Notes under the pieces: generated by a model
What the model saw: only the letters and a program-made list of their open reading frames with translations
What the model was told of the DNA's origin: nothing
The model's database searches: none
NCBI GenBank assembly: GCA_034008185.1
Contig: CM067091.1
Location: forward strand, 6,923,799-6,987,798
Source of the DNA: Gorsachius magnificus
Lineage: Eukaryota > Chordata > Aves > Pelecaniformes > Ardeidae
Reading direction: 5' to 3'
DNA: 64,000 nt
Position numbers and translations under genes: made by a program
Part shown: piece after piece, positions 11,801 to 23,499 of the stretch
Numbering within the stretch: the first letter of the stretch is position 1
Layout of the letters: each line of letters opens with the position of its first letter

Positions 11801-14800
11801 TTTTTGTTATTTCCTTATTGAACACCAAGATGTCAACTTTCCCTCTCACCTTGATAAAATAGGGAGCGAGTGCTTTCATGGTTAACAAGTCCCAAGCAAG
11901 TACCATATTGGTGTGACCAGTGTGCCAGCTTCTTGGCTAGCTGGTGACTCTGAAGGCTCCAAGTAAAATGACCATTTCTGCTTTAAGATGATATATTTTA
12001 CACCAAGGCATGAGATGCAGCCATAAAAAAGCAGCACTTAATTGCAGAGAAAAACACGGGGATGGGAATGTAATACAGATTCTGGTTTTATTTGCTTGCA
12101 GAAAGCAGAAGAGGTGGGTCACTGTCAGTGATTGACTGTAAGTAACTTGAAGATCCATTCCCTGAGAAGCCTGCCCAGAATTTACACCAAGCCCTCTAAG
12201 TACGTACTCAACCAGGACTTCCATCACATCAAACTTGTCAAAAGCGGGTAATGCAGATGAAACACTTTAAAAGAATCTCATTTTCAGGACAAGCTGATCA
12301 CTCTTTCCTTGAAAATAAAGCCCTTGTAAAAGATCTTAATTTAAGCAGCCAAAGATTAAGCTGCCCAGAATGATTGCCTGCTTTTGCTGGCGAATTTACT
12401 GGCATTTAGCAAGTAGCACAAGGCTGCTAATGGTCTGTCACCGTGCTTCTGAGATCCTTCAGGCTGAAAAATATCAACTGGGGAACAAAAAGGAGACCAC
12501 AGGGAAGGCTGTGGTAAAGACTGTGAATCCCAAAGTTGGACTCTGGCAAAACAAGTGGCATGTCCCAATTTTGCTGAGGCTGAGTGCGGCTGTTGTCCCC
12601 TGGTCTGGATGCCGACACTGATCAGGTCAGCATTGCCCTTTCTGGAAGAAACCATTCTGGAGATGATCATTATACAACTGGAGGAAATAAAGCTTGAAGA
12701 TGGCTAGAGGGGTCATCTGCTGTCAGGGTGGACTTAATGGCCTTATGAATCGATCTTCACCTGTAGAGGAGGACCTCGGTCCCTAGAGCTGGCAGAGTCC
12801 TTGCATGACCTTGGCATAGGCTATCACATCTTTGTCCTGCTCCCTGACATTTAATGCTCCCAGTCTAGAAGGCAAATTGAAGACATTGTCTCCTAAAAAG
12901 TTGTTTAGGAGAAACTTGAGCAATAGCTGAGTCGGTGCTGGTCCAGCTGGAGGGAGGTCATTTTTTTCAGAAGGGTATAATGTCACTTGGACTGAGAGCT
13001 GGGGGAGAAGCAGGTGTAAAAGGGGAGAACAGAGGGTTAAAAGGAATATTCAGAGGAAGAAATCAAGTGAACAGAGCCCATTTCCTCGAGGTATTTGAGC
13101 TCCTGGTCAACGTTAGTATCAGCAAGCAGCAGGAAGCCTTATTTATATATATTATTTATTTTGGGCTTAAAAAGAAATGTTCCCTTGTTTGACAGCTTCT
13201 GCCTGTATTTTTTGTGTTATTTTCTTTTATTTTCTTTTCCCTGTATTTATTTAATCTTTTTTTTGGGGGGGAGGTATCTTAACAGAGCCACTCTGCCTCC
13301 ATTTGCTTTTGTAGATGTGGCTTCAAGGCATGACCTCGGTAGTAACACTTGTCAATTGGGAACTCAGCCTGGGGCTGGAAGCAGACTCTGCCTTGCCCCT
13401 GCTTCCCCTCCTTGCTCCGGCTCTGATCTGCCCAACGCTTTGTATCACAGCCTCGATGTCAAGGGATACTTTGTGCTGCTGATGTGTAAGAGGTAGAGTT
13501 GAGCATGTTTCTAGCTGTCCCTGGAGGATAACTTTTCATTATTGACGTGGAAAGTGGAAAATAAAATAGACTATTACACTTTTTATCTTCAGGGAACATT
13601 TTTTTTCTCCCCATCCCCTCCCTTCAGATATGAAAGCATTTCAATTCAGAGAATCATTCTGAGTACAATGAAGAGAAGTCAACTCTGAGAGCAGCAGGCA
13701 CATTTATTTACAGCACAGGTGACTTGCAACATGTCTCTACCATGTATGCTTTTATTATTCCCTGACAATCCCTGAGACAGGATGTCTTGTACCTGAAGTG
13801 CCACAGCTGTGCTGCTCTTTACAGTCATTAAACTTGGCTTTGAAGTTGTAAGAAAACCCCAGTTCTTCAAGTTCAAATAGGCCTTGCAGAAATGGCACAT
13901 AAAGGAGGTTAAACAACATTCCTTGGGTTGAACCACAAGCCAGAGAAAGATCAAAGGACAGTGGGTGAAGAAAATAATTAAAAAAAAATCTTCCTTGAAG
14001 GGTATCAGAAGTGCTCTCTGCCTGTCCTCCACCTGCTGTTCCACGCGAGGCGAAAGCATCCGCCCACGCTTTGCAGATGGCACAGCCCGTGGACATCTGG
14101 GCACAGCTGGCATGCAGCGCCGCTCGCCTTTGCCAGCCAGCCGGCCAAGTGGAAAATGGGTATTTGTAGGTACAAGCCCTTTGATTTTCCACGGGGAAAA
14201 GAACACAGGCAGTCAGAGATGGGAACGTAAATCAGAGCTCACTGATATGGGTCCAAGAAAGCTTCCAGATCAATATGTAAAAGAGTGAGCTAGCAAAGGA
14301 ACACCGCACTCCCTCTCTATCCATCAGCTCTGCACGCGGCTGCTTATCTATCTATCTGCTATCTCCTCCCAGGCTTCTCTCCTTCCAAATCTGCAGCACC
14401 ACCTAACCCTCTAATAATTTTTCTGTGTTCCAGTCTCGCTTCTACAAGGGAAGAATCAGGGCATTTGGCACCCAGTATTGAGACCTCTTTTCACTATTTA
14501 CTCAGGTTCAGGAGGCTTGGGATTGAAATTAGGATAAGAGATGCTGACACTGCATGTTATCCTGCCCAGGTGGGTCACTGCTGGTGGAGTTTATTGCCAT
14601 CCACTGGAAAAGACCTGGCACCCTGGTAGCTCCAGGTAAGGAACTGCTGTCATTTTCCTATTTGCTTTAGTATTGCTGAAGTCAGGAGAGGAAACATTCA
14701 GATGCTATTGAGAGGGTCAATATGTTGTTAAATGTCAGCGTTGGCTGGAATAGCTACAGCTGTTTTAGCCTTTTGGAAAAAAATCACCCTTGGTGTCGTA

Positions 14801-15054
14801 GCTACTGTCCCTTCGCTACAGTGGGGTGTTCCTACCTATGGTGATATTACAGCAGAAAAAATAGTCTGAAGACTGACTCAGAAATGGAGGGTTACATGAA
14901 CCTAGCAGGCAGCTTTAATTTTACACAGTTTGCCTCTGCCCACCGGGCCAGGGATTTGTAGCTGAAATGCCATCTGTACTTTGTAGGCTCTTATCTCTCT
15001 GGTGTGCTGAGATAGCACCTGATTACCATAGTATCGGAGCATCTAGCTCGCTCT
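8831..15054. other. Long non-coding stretch, no gene recognised
   Basis: About 6.2 kb of unique sequence with only minor low-complexity DNA: an A-rich patch near 11,238-11,263, T8G7 at 13,257-13,271 and a short TATC run near 14,345-14,357. A short stretch at about 12,700-12,760 ending 'ggacttaatggccttatgaa' may be a very old CR1-like 3' end, but the match is too weak to call. A 175-codon minus-strand frame at 13,679-14,206 has no recognisable domain and is overlapped by another frame. Confidence 0.5.
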
Positions 15055-15145
15055 GATGTATTCATCCTCGTAGCAAGCCTGGGGATAGGTAAGTGCTATT
15101 ATCTTCCTTGTACAGATGGGGAACGCTTCACTACGACCCAGATCC
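15055..15145. repeat. Ancient MIR/L2/L3-like relic
   Basis: The segment 'ttcatcctcgtagcaagcct', followed by 'gtgctattatcttccttg' and 'tacagatggggaac', follows the order of the old amniote repeat consensus (Cs and ACA-rich segment, short AT-rich spacer, then 'tttacagatggggaaactg'). It has the same orientation as the relic at 4,315. Assigned by recalled consensus only. Confidence 0.5.
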
Positions 15146-18100
15146 CCACTTTGAGGTGCAGTGACACAGAGGGCAATATTTATTTATTAAAAATATAGTA
15201 GTTGGCAGTGGGATGGGCATGGAATTCATCCCACTTCTTCAGAAGCCCACCGTATAGTTGTCTCCACAGGAGATGGCTGTCAGAGTCCTTTAGTACTTGG
15301 AGAGAAAGCAGCATTTCCAAGGTGTCAACCATCTCAGCCAATTGTGGTTACCTAAAACAGCCCATATGAATCATGTTGTAGGTATATTTACGTTTGCCCA
15401 CTGACTATCAAGGTAGGACTGTCATCTACCTTAAAAATATCTAAAAATGGTTAAGATGACTGTCTTTGCCATTCATTGGAATAAGACTTAGGGGTATTCC
15501 TCACAGATTTTAGGTCTAAGTGTCTGACTCAAAGCGACCTTTGGGACTGAGCAGGTTACTGAACACTGATCACTCCTCACAGACAGTAGAACCCTCACCA
15601 CTGGTCTGCCCTTCATGATCACAGCATCTTCTCAGGTGGGATGATTTGCCCTTTGGAAATACCTTTTCATGCTATTGCTTATTAAGGAGTGGCTTAACTT
15701 TAGGGCCTAACTTGAAGGTGGGAAGTCTACTTTAATTAGATAGGAAGTTCAACTTATGCATGCACTTCTATTTCCAGAGGTCCCGCCTCATGCTCTGGTG
15801 TTCCCAATAGCATCTTCTTGCAAGTTTGGGCACTATTTCAAAACAAGAATAATGAAGGACAGGCACATGAGTGGGGGGTGGAAGTTTCATTTGCGTGTAC
15901 ATGTGTGTTGCATATTGATACAGGAACTTTGATGTCATTCAGGCAAGTTTTCACATTTATGTGCAAATGAGGAGACAGTCATACTGAACTGGAGGGAGAG
16001 GATGCTAATGAATGTTCTTCTAGGCTTTAAGGAAAAGGTATTGCCCAACGCTGTGGAAAATTAAAATTTGTTTCTAATATGTATGGTAAATTTAATGCTA
16101 AAGACCAAAGATAAATGGGAAGAGAGTTTAATCCGAGCTGACCCCATTTTTGCTGGAATGTCATTTGCTATGGTTTTTGCTCCCTCTCAGAAAGCAATAG
16201 AAACACTAATTAGTTCTTGTATTCTGCACATAAATTATTGTTCCCAAACACTTGAAGGAGAAAGTGAGGGATGCTGGGAAAGGTGCTAAGGGAACTGTCC
16301 TGTATCCCCAGTGGGTTGGCATATGATCAAAACTGAAGGACTGATGCTGTAGGGTCACAAGTGATCATCAGGAAGAGTCTCTTGGCCTCCGAGTGCTTCC
16401 CCACTTGTTGAGGTCACTACTGCGAGAGGTGGTGGCAATAGGATGAATGGGATTAAATTCACCCCAGGATGGAAATATTTCCTTGACTAAAGAGGAGCTG
16501 AAGCATACAGGGCTTGGCTGGTCTTAGGGTTCCTTGAGATGGACCCAACTTTCAGCTCTTTCAAAACTTCACGTACTGCCCTCACTACACACACATATAC
16601 AATGATCCTCTTTTGCATTAAACTGTACGATCACATAAACTGATCCACCTATCTGAAAAGCTGAGTTGCAAAAAATCCCTTGCCGAGCAAAAGGTGAAAC
16701 CAGAAGACCCCTTCTAGCCTTCATTCTTAGAAGAAAAGATTCAGAAATAACATGATTTATGGAAATTCCCTAGAAAAAGATCAGAGTTTAAGCTTTATCT
16801 TCCTTAAATAGTTCCCTGTGAGGCTTACGAAAGCTTTTTTCTGACACGCTGGGTTTTCAGAGCCATGGGACAGGTTCCCCCAAGGCACGGAGCTTGCACA
16901 GCTCGGTAAAATGCAAAGGGTGGCTAAAACTGAACTCTGAATAGCATCACTAACATGGATGCACCACATCCAAAATTGCATGCCCGGCACCGACCCACTG
17001 CATCTGTCGTACCGACCTTCACCTACCAGTTCACTTGTCAACAGCTCAACTCTCCCGGCCAGTGCCGCACTGGCGGATGGAAATGAGCCTGTCTTCAGCT
17101 GATGGGAGCTCAGCAGAAACTCATCAGCAGATGATCAAAGTTTAGAGTTCAGATGAAAGGCCTTAAAACTTGTCTCAGGGAGGTTCGAGGCCCTTCGTGC
17201 CCTGTCAATGGAATTTCATTAGCTTGTAACTATGACAGCTTATAATCAACCTGTCCAATTTTAATCTCTTCCATAGCTATGCTGCAGATTTTAATTTTTT
17301 TTTTTTATCATTTGCTTTAGCTGAATTGTGAATGTGCCCTGCTAAAAGAAGGCTCCCTCACCTTTTTCCTCCAGGCAACTGGAAAAGTTCCTCATGCAGC
17401 CAGCCAGCAAGTGATGTGTTTAAATGTCGGTGCCCAAGAGACAGATGTTAAGGGGAAGTGTTTAATCAGAAAGGGTTAATCACTCTTTGTTGGACTACCT
17501 AAGAGGAAAGGGCATTAAACAGCCATCTTAATTACCGATGTTGTGTTAGCTCCAAATTGCAAGTCTGATTTGGCCCCTGATAGAAAATTTATCACTTTAG
17601 AACCTAGAAAAGGGTCAGTTGTGCTTGTAAGAAGGCCTATGTCCCAAGAGATCCTCTGGTTGGAGCACAAAGCCCTCCAGTGAAAGAATTGACTCCATTC
17701 AAGCAGGAGGTGTGTTTCAAATGCTTCAGCAGGGTCACTGGGTAAGTCTCCTGTCTGGAAATGAGGTGTGTGAAATGGAGGTGTCCCTTGTCTTGTTGGG
17801 TCCAGTTCTCACCCCTGATTGCATGGCAGAAGGCACAGGAAAGCCTGAACACTCCAAAATGTGAGGCAACATATTTTGGTTAAAAATAATTTTAGGACTA
17901 ATTATAATTGCTTTCTTCTGTATGACTCATTGGGAATGGGGACACTTAGACCATGCTTGTGGGCTTTCCTCCACTATCATCATATATATTTTTAAGTAGT
18001 CACATGAGTCTAGGTCTAAGCATTGCATGATTTTTCTCTCCTTGAAAATGCCAGTTGAATTTAGTAGTGTTCTGGTGCAGCCTGTCTTCATTTGAACAGA

Positions 18101-18229
18101 GACCCCCTTCCCTGCTGAGGTGAGAGCACAGTAGGGAGGGCTGGGGGATGAAGGGAGCAACCAAGCTCCAGCTGCCCATGAGTTGGCGTTGCATTTGCTT
18201 CATGCCAATCACTCAGGAAGTCTCTTGGT
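15146..18229. other. Non-coding stretch including AT-rich, possibly constrained DNA
   Basis: No gene recognised. The part at 17,050-17,330 is repeat-free and holds a TCF/LEF-like 'tgatcaaag' at 17,132-17,140, several 'taattt' or 'ttaatc' words and a T10-type run near 17,300. It resembles the candidate CNE blocks but is weaker. Open frames are all under 90 codons. Confidence 0.45.
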
Positions 18230-18480
18230 GGCCTGGTGAGAAGTGCCAGCTCTCCGGGACGCGGCTTTTCGTGTGATGATCTGGAACTGTCTATCATCAT
18301 TAGAGCTCTTTGCTTTCAAAAACCAGCCTGACAGAAGCGTTTTGTTCCGGGGGGTGAGGAGATGATAGAAGAGCACCTCTCCTCGGGCCACCTCAGGGGC
18401 TCGGCGCATCCTTGCCCATCCCTGGCACGGTGTGGTAGGATTGCGCTCGCTCTATGCAAACGGAAATTAATAATTCAGCA
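18230..18480. promoter_or_regulatory. Candidate conserved non-coding element (POU/homeodomain-like words)
   Basis: A repeat-free block with many CpG dinucleotides for this AT-leaning region (about 18,255-18,410). It is followed by 'ctatgcaaacgg' near 18,453 (POU octamer-like) and 'aaattaataattca' near 18,464 (homeodomain-like). A 112-codon plus-strand frame crosses it but looks like chance. Regulatory role is inferred only. Confidence 0.2.
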
Positions 18481-20339
18481 TTTTCCCCTTTCTGGGTGGA
18501 AGATTCTTGTTGGCCGTGGGAGGCGTGTGGGGCGGTGGGGCGGGCGGAGGCTTGCTGGATGTGTCAGGGCCACTTCAAACCGCAGAGAGAGTGGAGGAAA
18601 CCAGCACGAACCTACAGAGTTTTTATACTGGTATAATTACCTCTTCTGGGCATGTGGGATATTTTTAGCCTGCTTGCCTGAGGAAATTAAGCTCCTATGA
18701 TCATGTAATGAGTGCGTGTGCATTTCTGCATGTTTATTCTGACCTTAATAATTTTTGAACCTATTGGTGGTTTCAAGCAGATTTGATGGGGGGAGGAAAG
18801 CGGTCCTACGTACAATGAAGTTTTTATACATACCGCGAAAACGGTGGTCAGGTGGAGGAGAGAAAGCATATAAGTGCTCCAAATCAGCATTCCTTGTCTG
18901 AATGACAGGCCCTAGCGTGGGCTCCTGCCTTATCAGACATCAAAGACTCCACACCGGGGGAGAGAATTTAGAAAAAACCCATTCAAATGGCAAGGAAAGA
19001 TTTGATCGGAGCTCGCAATCAAGCATGAAATGCAGATCTTAAGGAAACAGGGATTTGTTCTTCCTTGTGCTGATGGGACTGCATATTAACTGCTTATTAG
19101 TTGTATCAGCACAAAGGCAAGCGTGGATTTAGTTGGAAGGTATAAAGTCGTTTCTAGCAACACAGCTTGTTCCTCTTCCCCACATAAGTGCATTTATGTC
19201 AGTAAGGCTGTTTTCTGCACTCAGGGAGTTAATGCTGCTTTCACTTTGGGGCATAAATAGGGCTTAAAAGCCCTGAGTATTTCACATGGAGATTTCTGTG
19301 CTGGGGTAAACTAAAACAGCTGTCAGATTTGGTTCTCTGCTGTACTTAAAGTGACACAGATTAGGACTAGGGAAGGGAGTTCTCATGGCAAATCCCCTGC
19401 GTTGCTGTTCCTCAGGGACTGCGATATAGCTATGCTGCTTTCTGCAGCACGAGGAACAGGCTGAGGGTGCTTAACTCCCAGGAGCTTTGAAGAGAAACCT
19501 CCCAGAATTCGTTAGTCCAGACCTAAAACTTGGGCATGGCCCACTGTCCAGAGCTACTGGGCTTTCTTCTTCCCTTACAGCTTCTCAAGGTGGGAAAGCC
19601 ATATCCTTTTTGCCCAGAGGACTCCCATATTTTGTAATGAGCAGCAGGTGCCTGCACCCCTCTCAACCTCCTGGCTTTGCCCCCAGGTTTGCCTGCAGAG
19701 AGATATCCATGATGATTAACATGTTCTTCAAACATGCAGGGGAGTTTTCTTAAAATTAATGTAGTCTTAATTCTATTTAGCATAATTCACTTAATGCAGT
19801 TTAGCAAATCCACTGGAAATTCAGGCTTTTGCTTAATTCAGATTTCTTTTGCTTAATTCAGTTTGATTTTCCAGAGGGTCCCTTCATGGACAAGCTTTCT
19901 GAGAAGGCTGTCAAGAGCCAGGGTTTGGTATATGTGGCTCACAGGGACGAACTCATGGGTTGGAATTGGCCAAGATGTGTTTTGTTTATCCTCTTTCATG
20001 CCATAGTACATGCTCCCAGCTAAATGATGGGCAAGCGACTGCACAGCTGCATGCAATCCCTTCCAGCCTCCCCATCCTCACATCCAGCTCCGATTAAAGC
20101 TCCAAGCATTGTTTGAGACAACTGGGTTATACTGCTGCCTCAAACCCCCCAGAGCAGCTGGGTTATGAGAAATGATGCTGCGCTCTCAGCGAGGCGGGCT
20201 GGGCTGCCAGGCAAAGCCACCAGGGCTCAGAGGTGAAGAAGCTGCCATAGGATCCAGTGCCAGAAGGGATTTCACAGGGAGATGCTCCAGATCCCAGCCT
20301 GGAAACAATAGCATCTCCAAAGAAACAAGCCCCACTGCA
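18481..20339. other. Non-coding stretch
   Basis: Unique sequence with no recognisable gene. A short direct duplication occurs at 19,826-19,861, where the 16-base word 'cttttgcttaattcag' appears twice with a 20-base period. Open frames are below 90 codons. Confidence 0.5.
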
Positions 20340-20650
20340 AGGCTAACCTCTCTCGTGTCTGCGAGATGATCGGCGATACCTTTACAGCGTGCCTTTAATT
20401 AACGGCCCTGCAAGTAAGTCTGTGCTAGCACAGCGCTGCGCACCCTAGCAAAATAGCCGGAGATCCCATAAACCCATCTCTTCTCATCAGCTTGCCAGCT
20501 TATAGCAGCTGGGATTAAGCTGATGCCAACGCAATGACTCTGAGATCATTAAAGCTTTCCCGGACAAAAGGGCTGTATCTCAAGGGTCTATTTGCCATAA
20601 AAAAGCCGGGTGAAAACAACAGGAAATATTGAGGAATAATATCCTTGTGA
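20340..20650. promoter_or_regulatory. Candidate conserved non-coding element with retained CpGs
   Basis: A repeat-free block with about nine CpG in its first 120 bases, mixed with AT-rich words: 'ctttaattaacggc' at about 20,392-20,405, 'gagatcattaaagc' near 20,541, and 'tttgccataaaaaagc' near 20,589. Clustered CpG next to homeodomain-like TTAATTAA is typical of developmental enhancers, but conservation cannot be tested here. Inference only. Confidence 0.25.
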
Positions 20651-21570
20651 AGAAAACAGTGCTTGGCTGTAACGTGCCAGAGGGAATTAAGGCAGATGGC
20701 TGTGCTCATCCTCTACGGGGTTTTAAACTAACACAGCCTGGGCCTGGGGCTTGGGGTGGCGATGTGTGGAGATGAGCTGAACACCTGTGGTTGCCAGGGC
20801 TTTTGGAGAAAAAAACCCATCTTCTCCAGGTGCACGGGACTCTGGAAACCCCACGGCATCCTGGATTAGCTGGTGTTTGTAATTAGGCAATAGTGGTTGT
20901 CCCACACCAACCAAGAAGTCAACATGAGAGTGGGAGCAGAAGGCCAGGGGTAGTGGCCATCTCGTAGGACCTGCCAGAGCTGCTAGGTGCTCAGAGGGAG
21001 GCACAGGACACCGTGGGTGCGATAGGCATTAGCAGAATTGCTTTCCAGGGTAAAATCATGAGTGCATGGCGTTCTTGGAGGGGTTGGGATAGGACCAAGG
21101 TGCTCAGAGGTTGAGTTGCTTTGAATCAAACTGGAAAAGGTAGTAGAAAAAAGGGAGAGGAAGTCCCAGATTTTGCCATCGTATCCAACATGGAGTTATT
21201 TGCCCCTCCAGGTGAAGAGTTTTGCTCCTATTGGGGTTATTAGTCCTTTTTGGAATGTTTTCTTTGTTTTCTTCAAGAAGGTCAAATTCTAAATGACAAA
21301 TGCCATTGTGAAATGTAATGTGAAAAATTAATTTTGAAAATACAAAACAAATGAAATTTTTGGAACTTGTCCAGCATTTTCATCTGCCAAGGCAGTTGAA
21401 TTCATCCTGATCTGAATTCAATGACAAGTTTCTATCCCTAATGCCTGTTTTTGGGAGAGGCTTTTTTACAAAAAAATTGCAAATTGCTGTTTGCTGCATC
21501 TACCATGCCCTGCTTAAGAACTCAGTGCAAAAGCTCCTGAAATGGGGAAAGATCTCCTTAGTCAAACCAC
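20651..21570. other. Non-coding stretch
   Basis: Unique sequence between a candidate regulatory block and a CR1 tail. It becomes AT-rich at 21,240-21,480. No gene recognised. Confidence 0.5.
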
Positions 21571-21660
21571 AACAAACCTGCTTTAGCAGGAGGGTTGGAC
21601 TAGATGATTTCCTGAGGTCCCTTCCAACCCTTGCCATTCTGTGATTCTGTGATTCTGTGA
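21571..21660 (+). mobile_element. CR1 LINE 3' end with three terminal octamers
   Basis: Sense-orientation CR1 3' end: 'cctgctttagcaggagggtt', 'ggactagatgatttcctgag', 'gtcccttccaaccc', then attctgtg repeated three times and ending at about 21,659. It is a different subtype from the copies at 823 and 62,386, which have 'gatcttaaaggtctttt' at the equivalent place. It is 5'-truncated to about 90 bases with no coding capacity. Confidence 0.93.
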
Positions 21661-22039
21661 AATGAAGGTCTTGGGCAGCTTTTATGGAGTTCCTAAGTTA
21701 GACATGCAATTCCCAGTGGTAATTTAGGTCCACCTACATTGTCTCTTCCTATGCTCCAAGTTAAGCACCTGGTTTAGGATGGGAGAAATCCTCTCTCCAA
21801 AGGTGCTGGTCACTGCTGAGCCAGAGTGTCCGAGTAGCTGTCTGTATTGCAGCCTACCCCAGCTTTTCAGATGCCCCGAGCCATCTGGATATGCAGCAGC
21901 TCCATACTGGGAATCCAGTTGCCATCGTGCTACACCCAAGCCACTGCCACGCTGCAGAGGGTCAAAGCATTTCCTAATGGCTTGGCTAATCCACTGGTGC
22001 CCACTGCATGAAGGACCTGCCTGCTTCCTTCCACAGCTC

Positions 22040-22400
22040 CAAAGAGTAAATTAAACGATACGATGAAACATATTACATTTGCATCTGGCTCAAAGGGAAC
22101 ATAACAGCATTAGGCAGCCCTGGTGCTCATTAAACGCCTCTGACTAGAAAGATGTAATGAACCAGTTTTATTACAATAGTAATTTCTTCCTATCACATTT
22201 GGTGGTTATATATTCATGGGGGATGTGGGGAAGGGAGGAAGATCGGTACAGACTGGCTCATTAAGATATATTGCGTGTGGAAAAGATGACACTGGAGCGT
22301 GTGGCTGACAGATAGGAGAGAGGCGAGGCAGAGAGCAGAAGATCCCCGAGTCCATTATAACGCCGTCAAACTGACCTTTAAAAAAAATATATATAAGAAC
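22040..22400. promoter_or_regulatory. Candidate conserved non-coding element with perfect octamer
   Basis: A repeat-free block with a perfect POU octamer 'atttgcat' at 22,077-22,084. Nearby are 'tcattaaac' near 22,128, 'gtaatgaacc' near 22,154 and 'ttattacaatagtaattt' near 22,169. It ends in an AT-rich run near 22,380-22,395. The motifs are seen; regulatory role is inferred. Confidence 0.25.
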
Positions 22401-22794
22401 AATAAAAAGGGGACCCTCTGTTCTTGGCTTCTGAAGCACCAGCAGCTCCGAAGCTGGTTTAATGACCAGTGATGGTTAGGAGCCTGGCCAGAGCTGCAGC
22501 TGAGCTATCGTATACCTTGGCTGTCCCAGGCTAAGTGGGAGGGTTTGTGTCCACGCCGTGGGGTGTCTGTACATGACAGAAAGCTCAAGTAGCTGCCAGC
22601 ATCCCCTGGGCAGAGCTTCTTGCTTCTTGCTCGCTATGGCATGGTCCAAAAGGGGGTAGGAAGAGGGAAATCTAAGAAAATACAGACTGAAAAGGAACCT
22701 GGCTGTCTCCCCAAAGTTTTAATGCTGGAATTCGCCTTCTCCGTCTTCCAGTCTGGTTGTAACCAAGGTAGTTTTCTAAATTTGTACAAAGAGA

Positions 22795-22980
22795 TAATCC
22801 CTGATTAATAGCCATTTTAATAAATGGCTAATCAATTTATATGGGTTGCTATAGAGTCCAATAAAGCAAAACCAGGTTGATTATAACCATGGGTTATAGC
22901 CATCTTATAATACCTTCCACTGATGTGCTTATAATAATCTGTAACATCCGCTACGGCTGTCGGTAACTCATTTAAAACAA
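22795..22980. other. AT-rich block with clustered imperfect palindromes
   Basis: Positions 22,801-22,835 form an imperfect hairpin (left arm 'tgattaatagccatttta', right arm 'taaatggctaatca'). Positions 22,882-22,898 have perfect 7-base arms (tataacc / ggttata) around a 3-base loop. The word 'cttataata' is repeated directly at about 22,904 and 22,929. No known repeat family is recognised. Confidence 0.5.
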
Positions 22981-23383
22981 CAGTTACTGTTTTTTTTAAC
23001 CCGCTAAAAGCACAGGGTGAGTAAATATTCCTCTCTACTTGTAAGGCACGTGACCTTTCATGGTTGTAAATGTGAGGCTAAATCAATGTCCATCAAAGGC
23101 AAGGAAGGACTCCTGTGGCTTGAGCAAGGAGCTGGGAATGATATAAGAAAGGTAATAGTGAGTTGGACTTGAGTCCTGTGTTGGCTGAGAGAGGCCAGAA
23201 GGTGATGCCTGGGAGGAAGGGCATAGGAAAGAGGGAAGCCAGATCCCCCTCCTCCATGGTCTATTGATTCACCTTGCAGCAATTACAGGGCTGAGCGTTT
23301 GCAGAGAGACGCAGCTTGGTTTTGGGTCCCATGTTCAATAGTCATGGGTGGATTTATCCTGATAAACATCTCTTACCCCTCCT

Positions 23384-23480
23384 TTCACAGAATTGCAGAG
23401 CAGTTGGGGCTGGAAGGGACCTCCGGAGCTCATCTTCTCCCCTCCCCTGCTCAAGCAGGGCCACCTCGCTTTAGGTGATT
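23384..23480 (-). mobile_element. CR1 LINE 3' end (minus strand)
   Basis: Read on the minus strand this is a CR1 3' end. On the plus strand it reads 'tcacagaattgcagag', 'ggggctggaagggacctcc', 'ggagctcatcttctcccc' and 'ctgctcaagcagggccacct', matching the widespread avian CR1 form. The terminal octamers are degenerate. Similarity fades beyond about 23,475, where a perfect hairpin begins. It has no coding capacity. Confidence 0.85.
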
Positions 23481-23499
23481 AAAGGGTCACCCTTTAATC
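23477..23499. other. Perfect 10-bp inverted repeat (hairpin)
   Basis: Arms 'gattaaaggg' (23,477-23,486) and 'ccctttaatc' (23,490-23,499) are exact reverse complements around a 3-base loop. It sits just inside the inner end of the neighbouring CR1 piece. It could be a local inversion or duplication made during CR1 insertion, or chance. Confidence 0.9.

Noticed and set aside
12700..12760. Very old CR1-like 3' end
   Set aside because: Only a short run ('ggacttaatggccttatgaa') resembles the consensus; too weak to annotate.
13679..14206. 175-codon minus-strand frame as a gene
   Set aside because: It has no recognised domain, is overlapped by another frame on the same strand, and shows no supporting splice or start context.
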